A stretch of 61,412 nt of DNA from an uncultured Muribaculaceae bacterium (GCA_910589425.1 CAJUSZ010000013.1:1-61412), one strand, 5' to 3'. Shown: positions 33,365 through 42,761, counted from the stretch's first letter. Numbers and translations are program-made. Notes: generated from the sequence alone by a model not told the origin.

Positions 33365-34957
33365 ATGGTCTATAAATATGATTATCTTGTGATAGGATCG
33401 GGCATCGCCGGCATGAGCTTCGCTCTCAAGGCCGCGGCCCGCGGCGGCCGTGTGGCCGTCATCTGCAAGTCCTCGCTCGAAGAGGCCAACACATACTTCG
33501 CCCAGGGAGGAGTGGCGAGCGTAACCGATCTCGAGGTGGACAATTTCGAGAAGCATATCCACGACACGATGGTGGCCGGCGACTGGCTGTCGGATCCCGC
33601 CGCCGTGGAGAAAGTGGTGCGCGAGGCTCCCGCCCGCATAGCCGATCTCGTGGAGTGGGGCGTAGGTTTCGACCGCAGGCCCGACGGCACTTTCGACCTC
33701 CACCGCGAGGGGGGACATTCGGAATTCCGGATTCTCCACCATGCCGACAACACCGGAGCCGAGATCCAGCGGAGCCTCGTGGAGAGGATACGCAGCAATC
33801 CCTCGATCGACATTTTCGAGAACCATTTCGCAGTGGAGATCATCACGCAGCATCATCTCGGCAAGATTGTGAGCCGGCGCACACCCGACATCACGTGCTA
33901 CGGCGCCTATATCCTCGACGGAGACTCGGGCAAGGTGGACACGTTCCTGTCGCGAGTAACGGTCATGGCCACCGGCGGCGTGGGCGCCGTCTACACCACC
34001 ACGACCAACCCGCTGATCGCCACCGGCGACGGCATAGCGATGGTCTACAGAGCCAAGGGCACGGTCAAGGACATGGAATTCATCCAGTTCCATCCGACGG
34101 CTCTCTATCATCCCGGCGACCGCCCGTCGTTCCTGATCACAGAGGCCATGCGCGGCTACGGCGCGGTGCTGCGCAATCTCGACGGCGCGGAGTTCATGCA
34201 TAAATACGACCCCCGGCTCTCGCTGGCCCCGCGCGACATCGTGGCCCGGGCCATCGACTCCGAGATGAAGCTCAACGGCACGGACCACGTGTTCCTCGAC
34301 GTAACCCACAAGGATCCCGACGAGACACGCCGCCATTTCCCGAACATCTACGAGAAATGCCTCTCGCTGGGAATCGACATCACCCGCGACATGATCCCGG
34401 TGGCTCCCTGCGCCCACTATCTCTGCGGCGGAATAGCGGTGGATCTCAACGGAGAGTCGAGCATCCGCCGGCTCTACGCCATCGGGGAATGCAGCCGCAC
34501 AGGCCTGCACGGCGGCAACCGCCTGGCCTCCAACTCGCTCATCGAGGCAGCCGTCTACGCCGACGCCGCAGCCAGCCATGCCGCCCGCAATATCCGCGCC
34601 TACGACCTTCGCGACGATGTGCCGGAATGGAACGATTCGGGCACGGTCCATCCCGAGGAGATGGTGCTTATCACACAGTCGGTCAAGGAAGTGAACCAGA
34701 TCATGGGCTATTATGTCGGAATCGTGCGCTCCGACCTCAGGCTCAAGCGGGCGTGGAACAGGCTCGACATACTCTACGACGAGACCGAGAAGCTCTTCAA
34801 GGCCAGCAAACCCTCGCGGGAACTGTGCGAGCTGCGCAACATCATCAATGTCGCATATCTCATCATGCGCCAGGCCATGGAGCGGAAGGAGAGCCGCGGA
34901 CTGCACTACACCGTGGACTATCCGCATCCCAAGACTCCGCTTCAGGATAAACCCTGA
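33365..34957 (+). CDS. nadB: L-aspartate oxidase
   Basis: This FAD enzyme oxidises aspartate to iminoaspartate, the first step of de novo NAD synthesis. From ATG 33365 it has 530 residues: the FAD-binding VIGSGIAGMSFALKAA at about 9-24, TYFAQGGVASV, VMATGGVGAVY, MEFIQFHPTAL and GLHGGNRLASNSLIEA, all typical. A frame reaching back to 33269 is excluded by the promoter. nadA and nadC are not adjacent in this window. Confidence 0.95.
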   Translation: MVYKYDYLVIGSGIAGMSFALKAAARGGRVAVICKSSLEEANTYFAQGGVASVTDLEVDNFEKHIHDTMVAGDWLSDPAAVEKVVREAPARIADLVEWGVGFDRRPDGTFDLHREGGHSEFRILHHADNTGAEIQRSLVERIRSNPSIDIFENHFAVEIITQHHLGKIVSRRTPDITCYGAYILDGDSGKVDTFLSRVTVMATGGVGAVYTTTTNPLIATGDGIAMVYRAKGTVKDMEFIQFHPTALYHPGDRPSFLITEAMRGYGAVLRNLDGAEFMHKYDPRLSLAPRDIVARAIDSEMKLNGTDHVFLDVTHKDPDETRRHFPNIYEKCLSLGIDITRDMIPVAPCAHYLCGGIAVDLNGESSIRRLYAIGECSRTGLHGGNRLASNSLIEAAVYADAAASHAARNIRAYDLRDDVPEWNDSGTVHPEEMVLITQSVKEVNQIMGYYVGIVRSDLRLKRAWNRLDILYDETEKLFKASKPSRELCELRNIINVAYLIMRQAMERKESRGLHYTVDYPHPKTPLQDKP

Positions 34958-35029
34958 AGCCCCTCCGGCCGTTATCCATCATAAAGAGACCGCGCTTCGC
35001 GGCCCTAAAACAGATTACACAATCCCCGA

Positions 35030-36709
35030 ATGAAAGCACTCCACACCCTCAGGCGTCTGATCCTGCCTCTTTCGGCGGCCATGCTCGTGGCCTCCGCATG
35101 GGGGGCGCAGACAGCCCGCAAGAGCCACGACGCCGCCGTGGCCAGAAATCTCAACGTATTCAACTCCCTCGTAAAGGAGCTTGAACTCAACTATGTGGAC
35201 ACGATCCGCACCGACGAGAGCTTCGCCACGGCGATCAAAGCCCTTCTCTCCACCGTAGACCCCTACACTGAATACTATTCCTCTGACGACGCCGAGAATC
35301 TCGGACGGATGACCACAGGCGAATACGGCGGCATCGGGAGCTATATCCTCGAACGCGACAGTTTCACCTATATCTCCGGCCCCTACGAGGATTCCCCGGC
35401 TGCCCTGGCCGGACTCCGGGCCGGCGACAAGATCCTGCGGATCGACACAGTCAGCGCCAAGGGGCTGCCGTCGGCCAAGGTCTCGAAGCTGCTGCGCGGC
35501 CAGCCGGGCACATCGGTCAGACTTGAGGTGGAGCGTCCCTGGGCGGGTCCCGACAGCCTGCTGACCATCGATATCGAACGCCGCAAGCTCCAGACTCCGA
35601 GCGTGCCGTATTTCAGGCTCGACACAGCCACAGGGATCGGATTCATCAGGCTCACATCCTACATCGACAAGTCGCCCAAAGAGGTGGAGACCGCGCTCGA
35701 CAGCTTCATGCGCAGCGGCCGCCTCAAGGGAGTGGTACTCGATCTGCGCGGCAACGGCGGCGGACTCGTGGAGAGCGCCGTGGACATCGTGGGATTCTTC
35801 GTCCCCAAGGGAACCGAAGTGCTGCGCACACGCGGTAAAAACCGCAATGCCGAGAAGATCTACAAGACCAGCCGCAAGCCACTCCTTCCCGACACGCCGC
35901 TGGCCGTGCTGATCGACGGCGGTTCGGCCTCGGCCTCGGAGATCACGGCCGGATCCCTCCAGGATCTCGACCGGGCTGTGCTTGTCGGCTCGCGGAGCTA
36001 CGGCAAAGGGCTTGTGCAGGGCACACGCCCGCTTCCCTACGACGGATTCCTGAAAGTTACGACAGCAAAATACTATATCCCCTCCGGACGACTCATCCAG
36101 GCGCTCGACTATTCGCGCCGCAATCCCGACGGCTCGGTGGCACGCACCCCCGACAGCCTTACCAACGTCTACCGTACGGCCGCCGGCCGCGAGGTGCGCG
36201 ACGGGGGCGGACTGAAGCCCGACGTGGAGATCGACTGGGGAAAGGTGAGCCGCCTGCTCTACAACATAGCCCGCGACAACTGGGCCTTCGACTTCGCCAC
36301 CCGCTTCGCCGCCACCCATCCCTCGATCCCCGCTCCGGAGGATTTCGAGATCACCGACGAGATCTACGCCGACTTCAAGGCGTCGATCGATCCGGCCAGA
36401 TTCAAATATGACAAGGTGGGCGAGGAGCTGATAAAACGTCTCAACGAGACGCTCGACGACGAGGGCTACATGAACGACAGCGTGCGCTCGCAGCTCGACG
36501 GGCTGAGCCGCCTGCTGGTGCATGACCTCGGTTCCGACCTCGACTCCAAACGCAAGGAGATAGCGGCCTATCTCGGCGAGGAGATAGCATCGCGCTATTA
36601 TTACGAACGCGGACGCGCCGCCCAGCAGCTGCGCGACGACAAGGCCTACGACGAGGCTGTGAGGATCCTCCTCGATCCGGCCGAGATGAAACGGATTCTG
36701 AAAAAATAG
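35030..36709 (+). CDS. S41-family C-terminal processing peptidase
   Basis: This is an exported PDZ-containing serine protease of the CtpA/Prc type. The 559 residues comprise a signal peptide (1-25), a helical region, a PDZ domain (about 88-170, GGIGSYILERDSFTYIS onward) and the S41 catalytic domain. The nucleophile Ser301 (GGSASASEI) and general-base Lys326 (RSYGKGLVQ) are 25 residues apart, as in E. coli Prc. A C-terminal helical extension of about 170 residues follows. It lies 72 bases after nadB and 9 before mfd, so probably co-transcribed with mfd. Confidence 0.93.
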   Translation: MKALHTLRRLILPLSAAMLVASAWGAQTARKSHDAAVARNLNVFNSLVKELELNYVDTIRTDESFATAIKALLSTVDPYTEYYSSDDAENLGRMTTGEYGGIGSYILERDSFTYISGPYEDSPAALAGLRAGDKILRIDTVSAKGLPSAKVSKLLRGQPGTSVRLEVERPWAGPDSLLTIDIERRKLQTPSVPYFRLDTATGIGFIRLTSYIDKSPKEVETALDSFMRSGRLKGVVLDLRGNGGGLVESAVDIVGFFVPKGTEVLRTRGKNRNAEKIYKTSRKPLLPDTPLAVLIDGGSASASEITAGSLQDLDRAVLVGSRSYGKGLVQGTRPLPYDGFLKVTTAKYYIPSGRLIQALDYSRRNPDGSVARTPDSLTNVYRTAAGREVRDGGGLKPDVEIDWGKVSRLLYNIARDNWAFDFATRFAATHPSIPAPEDFEITDEIYADFKASIDPARFKYDKVGEELIKRLNETLDDEGYMNDSVRSQLDGLSRLLVHDLGSDLDSKRKEIAAYLGEEIASRYYYERGRAAQQLRDDKAYDEAVRILLDPAEMKRILKK

Positions 36710-36718
36710 GACAAGATT

Positions 36719-39700
36719 ATGTCGGAGAAAATAACCGGGCTTGACGAAGCCGCCTCTCTCTTCGCCACTCCGGCCCGACGCTCCATGATGGACGCTGTCA
36801 TGGCCGACACCGCCACGCGCCGGCTCAGGATCAAGGGGCTCGAAGGAAGCGCGCCGGCCATGCTGCTGGCGGCGGTCAGGCTTAAGGATCCGGCGCTGGT
36901 GGTGGCCGACGACGCCGACGCGGCCGGATATCTCTATCACGATCTTTGCCAGATCCTCGGCGAGGCCGCCGTGGCAATCCTCCCCTCGGCCTACAAGCGC
37001 GACATACGCTATGGGCAGATCGATCCCCCGTCGCAGATCCTGCGCGCCGAGACGCTTGAGGCGTGCGAGGCGCGGAGCGTCAGGTGGATTGTCAGCTATC
37101 CCGAGGCGCTCGCCGAGAAAGTGCCCGCCCCGGCCATGCTCGGAGAGGCGAGGCTGAAGCTCCGCAAAGGGAAGAAAGCCGATTTCGCCGCAATCCTGGC
37201 CAAACTCCGCGAGGAGGGCTTCCGGCAGACCGACTATGTCTACGAGCCGGGCCAGTTTGCCGTGCGCGGATCGATCCTCGACATCTATTCCTTCTCCAAC
37301 GAACTTCCCTACAGGGTGGATTTCTTCGACGACGAGATCGACTCCATCCGCACGTTCAATGTCGAGACCCAGCTCTCCGAACAGCGGCTCGACGAAGTAA
37401 CCGTGATCCCGGCCATGTCCGAAGCCGCCGCCTCGGGAGGGATCCCTTTCACGGAATTCCTCAATCCCCAAACCCCGCTTTTCCTCCAGTCGGTGGAATG
37501 GACCCTGTCGAGGATAAGGAGCGTCTGTTCGGAGACCATCTCCGACGCCGTGCTTATCGCCGACGAGGGAGATCCCGACGCGATGGAGAAGCTCGTCGAC
37601 GCCCGTAGCCTCGAGGAGGCGATCGGCAGGATGAGGCTCGTGGAGTTCGGTGTCTCCGGCACGATGCGCGATCCCGATGCCACGCTGGACTTCGACTGCT
37701 CCCCGCAGGCGTCGTTCCATAAGAACTTCAACCTCATAGCCGACTCCTTCACCGGATTTCTCGACAAAGGCTACCGCATACTCATACTCTCCGACTCCCC
37801 GCGCCAGACCGACCGGCTGCGCGACATCTTCGAGGACCGGGGCGACGACATACGCTTCACCCCCGTGGGGCGGACGCTCCACCAGGGATTCGTGGACCAC
37901 GACACGAAGACCTGCTTCTTCACCGACCATCAGATATTCGACCGCTTCCACAAATACAATCTCCGCTCCGACCGCGCCCGTGGCGGAAAGCTCGCCCTCT
38001 CGCTCAAGGAACTGGCCCAGATCGAGCCGGGCGACTACATAGTCCACATCGACCACGGAATAGGCAAATTCGCCGGACTGGTCCGCACCGACGTCAACGG
38101 CCGGCCGCAGGAGATGATAAAACTCCTCTACCAGAACGACGACATTATCCTTGTGAGCATCCATTCCCTCCACAAGCTCTCGAAATACCGTGGCAAGGAG
38201 GGAGTGCCGCCCAAGATCAGCAAGCTCGGCTCCGGAGCATGGCACCGGCTGAAGGAGAAAACCAAGACCAAGGTAAAGGAGATAGCCCGCGATCTGATAC
38301 GCCTCTACGCAGCCCGTCGCGAGCAGAAAGGATTCCCGTTCTCTCCGGACAGCTACATGCAGCACGAACTCGAGGCCTCGTTCATCTACGAGGACACCCC
38401 CGACCAGCTGAAAGCCACCCAGGCCGTGAAGGCCGACATGGAGGCCGACCGGCCGATGGACCGCCTGATATGCGGCGACGTGGGATTCGGAAAGACTGAG
38501 ATAGCCATCCGCGCAGCCTTCAAGGCCGCCGCCGACAGCAAGCAGACCGCCCTGCTGGTGCCGACGACCGTACTCGCCATGCAGCACTACCGCACTTTCG
38601 CCGAGCGGCTCAAGGATCTTCCCGTAAGGGTCGATTTCATTTCGCGCGCGCGCAAGCCCAAAGAGGTGAAGCAGATTCTCGCCGACCTTGAAGCCGGAAA
38701 GATCGACATACTGATAGGTACCCACAAGATCATCGGCAAAGGGGTGAGATTCAAGGATCTCGGACTGCTGATCATCGACGAGGAGCAGAAATTCGGAGTA
38801 GCCGTCAAAGAGAAGCTCAGGCAGATGAAAGTCAACGTCGACACGCTCACCATGAGCGCCACCCCGATCCCGCGCACTCTCCAGTTCTCCCTGATGGGGG
38901 CGCGCGATCTCAGCTCGCTCAACACCCCTCCGGCCAACAGGCAGCCGATCCAGACCGCCGTGGCTCCCGACGACGACGATCTGCTCCGCGACGCCGTAGG
39001 CTTCGAACTCTCGCGCAACGGCCAGGTATTCATCGTGGCAAACCGCATCTCGGCTCTCTCCGAAATCGAAAACCGCCTGCGCAGGCTCGTGCCCGGAGTG
39101 AGGATCGTAACAGGCCACGGGCAGATGCCCCCCGAGCAGCTGGAGAAAGCGATAATCGACTTCGCCGACCATGAATATGACGTGCTTCTGTCGACAACCA
39201 TCGTGGAAAACGGCATAGACATGCCCAACGTCAACACCATCATCGTCCACAACGCGCAGAATTTCGGACTCTCCGAACTCCATCAGCTGCGCGGCCGCGT
39301 GGGCCGCAGCTCCCGGAAGGCTTTCTGCTATCTGACCGTCCCCCCGGCTCTGCCGCTCCAGCCAGTGGCGCGTCGCCGTCTCCAGGCCATAGAGTCCTTC
39401 TCCGACCTCGGCGCCGGGATCCACATAGCGATGCAGGATCTCGACATCCGCGGCGCCGGCAATCTGCTCGGCGCCGAACAGAGCGGCTTCATAGCCGATC
39501 TCGGCTATGAGACATACCGCAAGATCCTGCGCGAATCCGTAACCGAACTCAAGACCGAGGAGTTTGCCGAGACTTTCGCCGACACATCCGCCGGCCAGCA
39601 GGAGGAATTCACATCCGACTGCACCGTGGAGAGCGACCTCGAGCTTCGCCTCCCTCCCTCCTACGTCCCTCAGGAAAGCGAGCGCATCGGACTCTATCAG

Positions 39701-40075
39701 GAACTCGACAACATGGAGCTTCCCGACCAGATAGAATCTTTCCGCAGCAATCTCCGCGACCGCTTCGGCGCCATCCCCACCACCACCGAGGAGCTGATCC
39801 GCATCGTGCCGCTGCGCATGTCGGCGCGCCGTCTCGGCATCGAGCGTCTTCTCCTGAAAGGGGGGAAGATGTATCTCTATTTCGTGGGCGACGACAACAA
39901 GGCCTACTACCAGTCGAAAGCCTTCGGACGCATCCTGACCTATCTCCAGACCAACCCGATGCGCTGCCGCATCCGCGAGTCGAAAGGGAAGCGGTCGTTC
40001 CTGATCGACAATGTGCCGACCGTGGCCGCAGCCCTGGAGCTGCTCATTTCCGTAGAGAAACTGCCTGTTGGGTGA
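36719..40075 (+). CDS. mfd: Transcription-repair coupling factor Mfd
   Basis: This ATP-driven translocase frees RNA polymerase stalled at DNA lesions and recruits UvrA. The 1118 residues run through a UvrB-like N-terminal region, the CarD-like polymerase-binding domain (EPGDYIVHIDHGIGKFAGL near 440), the helicase core with Walker A GDVGFGKTE near 586 and DEEQ near 685, QxxGRxGR-type LRGRVGRSSRKAF, and a C-terminal autoinhibitory domain. The stop codon lies in a heptanucleotide array. A long open frame on the opposite strand here is a composition artefact. Confidence 0.97.
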   Translation: MSEKITGLDEAASLFATPARRSMMDAVMADTATRRLRIKGLEGSAPAMLLAAVRLKDPALVVADDADAAGYLYHDLCQILGEAAVAILPSAYKRDIRYGQIDPPSQILRAETLEACEARSVRWIVSYPEALAEKVPAPAMLGEARLKLRKGKKADFAAILAKLREEGFRQTDYVYEPGQFAVRGSILDIYSFSNELPYRVDFFDDEIDSIRTFNVETQLSEQRLDEVTVIPAMSEAAASGGIPFTEFLNPQTPLFLQSVEWTLSRIRSVCSETISDAVLIADEGDPDAMEKLVDARSLEEAIGRMRLVEFGVSGTMRDPDATLDFDCSPQASFHKNFNLIADSFTGFLDKGYRILILSDSPRQTDRLRDIFEDRGDDIRFTPVGRTLHQGFVDHDTKTCFFTDHQIFDRFHKYNLRSDRARGGKLALSLKELAQIEPGDYIVHIDHGIGKFAGLVRTDVNGRPQEMIKLLYQNDDIILVSIHSLHKLSKYRGKEGVPPKISKLGSGAWHRLKEKTKTKVKEIARDLIRLYAARREQKGFPFSPDSYMQHELEASFIYEDTPDQLKATQAVKADMEADRPMDRLICGDVGFGKTEIAIRAAFKAAADSKQTALLVPTTVLAMQHYRTFAERLKDLPVRVDFISRARKPKEVKQILADLEAGKIDILIGTHKIIGKGVRFKDLGLLIIDEEQKFGVAVKEKLRQMKVNVDTLTMSATPIPRTLQFSLMGARDLSSLNTPPANRQPIQTAVAPDDDDLLRDAVGFELSRNGQVFIVANRISALSEIENRLRRLVPGVRIVTGHGQMPPEQLEKAIIDFADHEYDVLLSTTIVENGIDMPNVNTIIVHNAQNFGLSELHQLRGRVGRSSRKAFCYLTVPPALPLQPVARRRLQAIESFSDLGAGIHIAMQDLDIRGAGNLLGAEQSGFIADLGYETYRKILRESVTELKTEEFAETFADTSAGQQEEFTSDCTVESDLELRLPPSYVPQESERIGLYQELDNMELPDQIESFRSNLRDRFGAIPTTTEELIRIVPLRMSARRLGIERLLLKGGKMYLYFVGDDNKAYYQSKAFGRILTYLQTNPMRCRIRESKGKRSFLIDNVPTVAAALELLISVEKLPVG

Positions 40076-40127
40076 TGAGGAGTGAGTAATGAGTGATGGG
40101 TAATGAGTAGTGAGGAGTAAGTGTAAA
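40072..40127. repeat. Heptanucleotide array at the mfd stop, locus 6
   Basis: Eight units in phase: GTGATGA, GGAGTGA, GTAATGA, GTGATGG, GTAATGA, GTAGTGA, GGAGTAA, GTGTAAA. The first supplies the mfd stop codon and the last ends 13 bases before the YhcG-type nuclease gene. Confidence 0.75.
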
Positions 40128-40140
40128 AAAATTCGCCGCC

Positions 40141-41208
40141 ATGAAGATAGAAAAATTATCATCGAGACCGACCGCCGACTATAGCGTTGCGGTCAACGCC
40201 ATAAAAGACGCCATTCTCCGCAGTCAGTATCAGGCGGCGAAGTTGGTCAACCGTGAGATGCTGTCGCTATATTACGGCATCGGACGATACATTTCCGCCA
40301 ATTCCCGCGAGGGATTCTGGGGAACCGGTGCCATCAAGACCATTTCCGAACGTCTGCGCAAAGAATTACCCGGATTGAGGGGCTTCTCGGAGACAAGCAT
40401 CAAGAAGATGCGACAGTTTTATGAACAGTGGGAACCTGTGATTTCCAATTCGACCGCCACGGCGGTCAATCTTGACGAATTTTTTGAGTTGAGTTTCTCT
40501 CACCATATTGAGATTCTCAACAAAGTATCTGATACAAGTGTCCGTAGTAAGTATATAAGCCTTGCCCTGTCTCAAAAATGGTCGGCCAAAAGACTCCGAA
40601 AAGAGATTGAAAATAACACAGCAGACCATTACGGTGTGATGCCGTCCAATTTTGGGGTTACGATTAAGGACAGCCGCGACGCACTCAAGGCACTCAATAT
40701 GTTCAAGGATGAATATCTCCTCGACTTCATCAACACCGAGGAAATCGGCATCCGGGACATCGAAGATATCGACGAGCGCGTGGTCGAGAGAGAGATTGTC
40801 CACAATGTCAAAAAATTTATCATGACTTTCGGGCGCGACTTCGCTTTTGTCGGCAACCAATACCATCTGGAGGTTTTCTCCCACGACTTCTTTCCCGACC
40901 TGCTTTTCTTCAACCGCGAGTTGAACTGCCTTGTGGTCGTGGAACTGAAAACCGGAGATTTCAAGACCAGCTATCTCGGCCAGCTGATGACCTACCTCCG
41001 CATTCTCGATGACAAGGTAAAGAAGCCGCATGAGAATCCGTCCATCGGCATAGTCCTGTGCAAGACCGCCGACAAAGATTTCGTGGAATACGTGATCCAA
41101 GACTACGCCAAGCCGATGGGCGTGGCCACCTACCGCATGAACTCCGACATGCCTGAGAAACTGCGCGAGGCATTGCCCGATGTGGAAGACCTGAAAAAAT
41201 TGCTGTGA
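40141..41208 (+). CDS. PDDEXK nuclease domain protein of the YhcG/DUF1016 family
   Basis: This 355-residue cytoplasmic protein has an N-terminal DUF1016 helical domain (about 12-190: LVNREMLSLYYGIGRYI, GAIKTISERLRKELPGLRGFS) and a C-terminal PDDEXK nuclease fold. The catalytic residues Asp253, Glu268 and Lys270 (FFPDLLFF, VVVELKTGDF) are all present. Relatives occur next to restriction-modification systems and as orphans; the role is unproven and may be in defence or DNA repair. No partner methylase is nearby. Its GC content is clearly lower than mfd, and a heptad array separates it from mfd, consistent with acquisition. Confidence 0.85.
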   Translation: MKIEKLSSRPTADYSVAVNAIKDAILRSQYQAAKLVNREMLSLYYGIGRYISANSREGFWGTGAIKTISERLRKELPGLRGFSETSIKKMRQFYEQWEPVISNSTATAVNLDEFFELSFSHHIEILNKVSDTSVRSKYISLALSQKWSAKRLRKEIENNTADHYGVMPSNFGVTIKDSRDALKALNMFKDEYLLDFINTEEIGIRDIEDIDERVVEREIVHNVKKFIMTFGRDFAFVGNQYHLEVFSHDFFPDLLFFNRELNCLVVVELKTGDFKTSYLGQLMTYLRILDDKVKKPHENPSIGIVLCKTADKDFVEYVIQDYAKPMGVATYRMNSDMPEKLREALPDVEDLKKLL

Positions 41209-41252
41209 AAAGAATCTGAAAAACTGGAAAAACGATAAAAAATAAAAAAAAA

Positions 41253-41284
41253 TTTGCACGAATCAAAAATCGTGCGTAACTTTG
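41253..41284 (+). promoter_or_regulatory. Promoter of the tRNA-Glu-rpsT unit
   Basis: TTTG (41253-41256), 20 bases, TAACTTTG (41277-41284). An exact consensus at both boxes, as expected for a strongly expressed stable-RNA unit. Confidence 0.8.
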
Positions 41285-41327
41285 CAGTCGCAAAATGCGC
41301 CCACAGCCGGCGCAGTTGCTCATAAGT

Positions 41328-41402
41328 GGCCCATTCGTCTATCGGTTAGGACGAGAGATTTTCATTCTCTAAAGAGCAGTTCGACTCTGCTATGGGCTAC
41401 CA
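41328..41402 (+). tRNA. tRNA-Glu (anticodon TTC), CCA encoded
   Basis: A full cloverleaf is visible: acceptor arms GGCCCAT and ATGGGCT, anticodon stem AGAGA/TCTCT around loop TTTTCAT giving anticodon TTC, T arm with GTTCGACTC, discriminator A and encoded CCA. It lies 34 bases before rpsT in the same transcript. Confidence 0.97.
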
Positions 41403-41435
41403 TTTTTTATACTCGCAGAAAACATACAACACACG

Positions 41436-41687
41436 ATGGCAAATCATAAATCGTCAATCAAGAGAATCCGCCAGGCGGAGAAGAGAAGACTCGAGAACCG
41501 CTATTGGGCGAAGACGGCCCGCAACGCTGTGCGCCGCATCCGCAAGATGACTGACAAGGCAGAAGCACAGGCAGCCTACAACAAGACTTCCGCGCTCCTC
41601 CAGCGTCTTGGCCGCAAGAACATCATTTCGAAGAACAAGGCTTCCAACCTCTGCAGCCGCCTGAGCCTCTACATCAACAAGCTCTGA
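41436..41687 (+). CDS. rpsT: 30S ribosomal protein bS20
   Basis: This is a small basic protein of the 30S subunit that binds 16S rRNA. At 83 residues it is complete: MANHKSSIKRIRQAEKRRLENR opens, and the C-terminal helix ends KASNLCSRLSLYINKL. It lies between two copies of tRNA-Glu, in a unit driven by the promoter at 41253-41284 and closed by the terminator at 41930. Confidence 0.97.
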   Translation: MANHKSSIKRIRQAEKRRLENRYWAKTARNAVRRIRKMTDKAEAQAAYNKTSALLQRLGRKNIISKNKASNLCSRLSLYINKL

Positions 41688-41758
41688 GCGAAGCCCTGCG
41701 GGAGCGGAGCCGGATGATGAGGCTCGCCCCCGGATTTTTGGCAAGCCATCAGCGAAAT

Positions 41759-41810
41759 AATTTCATTCCGGCAGCCGGGTCTCGGAACCCAGGTTACGGA
41801 TTATGAAATT
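41759..41810 (+). other. Predicted stem-loop between rpsT and the second tRNA-Glu
   Basis: Arms AATTTCAT (41759-41766) and ATGAAATT (41803-41810) enclose further nested pairs: CCG with CGG, and CCGGGT with ACCC plus GG across a one-base bulge. There is no T-run after it, so it is not a typical terminator. It may be a processing site or a small structured RNA. Confidence 0.5.
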
Positions 41811-41832
41811 TGTCGGACTTTTCCGGCTTTCT

Positions 41833-41904
41833 GGCCCATTCGTCTATCGGTTAGGACGAGAGATTTTCATTCTCTAAAGAGCAGTTCGACTCTGCTATGG
41901 GCTA
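41833..41904 (+). tRNA. tRNA-Glu (anticodon TTC), second copy without encoded CCA
   Basis: The sequence is identical to the first copy over the whole mature body and the first C after it (73 bases). Here the DNA then continues TTTTT instead of CA, so CCA must be added by the nucleotidyltransferase. It is the last gene of the rpsT unit. Confidence 0.93.
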
Positions 41905-41929
41905 CTTTTTCCCCAATCCACCAATCCCC

Positions 41930-41976
41930 GAGACCGACGTTTCCCCTCCATTCAACGTCGGTCTCATCTTTTTTAA
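41930..41976 (+). terminator. Rho-independent terminator of the rpsT-tRNA unit
   Basis: A perfect 12-base stem (GAGACCGACGTT with its complement at 41954-41965) around a 12-base loop, followed by ATCTTTTTT. Confidence 0.88.
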
Positions 41977-42120
41977 GGGGATGGCTCTAATGTTTTTCGC
42001 CGTAACTCAATGAATCGGCTTTGGATGTCTATGCTGTTTTTTTGCATTTATTTTAGCTAAGAAGTAATAACCAGATCCAAGTGTCCGTTAATTAAATGTA
42101 ATAATTAACTTACATCAACC

Positions 42121-42735
42121 ATGAGACACTTGATCACAGTATGCATGCTGATCTGCCTGATGGCAACCGCATGCTCCAAAGACGAACCCGACGGACAGAA
42201 ACAAGGGATAATCAACGATGGAAAAGGTTACTACTACCACGGCAATGTGGATATGTATGACGGCGAAACCGGCAAAAAGATTTTCAACATCTTTGAGCTT
42301 CTGATGTCTCCATCCCTCTATGGCCATTGTATCCCCATTCCGACACCACCTTCCGACTGCAAGGCAGTGGTAGATCTCAAAGAGAATTCCCTGATCGAAA
42401 AGAATTCCGTGAGATACACACTCGACGGCAAACAGATGACGGCCGACATGCCGGCTATCGGGCAGACGATGGAATATAATGGGTTCAGCATCAGCCGCCC
42501 GGCCGACAATCCAGATAGATTCGACGTCGTGATCAAGGGCTACTCCTGCAAAGATCTCGAGATTCTGACCCGTCCCGCGCCATCCTGGTGGTTTGACGAT
42601 GCGGCTCAGACCACGGAAGGAAGGTTTGATCCTGTGAAACTGGGGATTCCCGTGGAGATCCCGGTGAAATTCTACGTCGGATTTTTCAGGGATGACTTCC
42701 GTCCGATACTCCAGTATCATCTCACCACGGATTAA
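42121..42735 (+). CDS. Predicted lipoprotein of unknown function
   Basis: This 204-residue protein has a lipoprotein signal peptide ending MATACSKDEPDG, with the lipidated Cys at residue 18, so it is likely membrane-anchored. The rest is a beta-rich region with no family I recognise; it contains a short Pro-rich stretch (CIPIPTPPSDC) with two cysteines that could form a disulfide. It stands alone between the tRNA-Glu terminator and a convergent gene. Position next to a tRNA gene and lower GC suggest accessory DNA, but no integrase is present. Confidence 0.7.
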   Translation: MRHLITVCMLICLMATACSKDEPDGQKQGIINDGKGYYYHGNVDMYDGETGKKIFNIFELLMSPSLYGHCIPIPTPPSDCKAVVDLKENSLIEKNSVRYTLDGKQMTADMPAIGQTMEYNGFSISRPADNPDRFDVVIKGYSCKDLEILTRPAPSWWFDDAAQTTEGRFDPVKLGIPVEIPVKFYVGFFRDDFRPILQYHLTTD

Positions 42736-42761
42736 CCGCGTCCCCCTGACAATATAATGCC

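Noticed and set aside
35015..40162. A 1715-codon open frame on the minus strand across the S41 protease and mfd
   Set aside because: Both plus-strand genes are full-length, conserved proteins with all catalytic motifs. The antisense frame stays open because GC-rich codon use rarely creates stops in that phase, and its translation is low-complexity and domainless.
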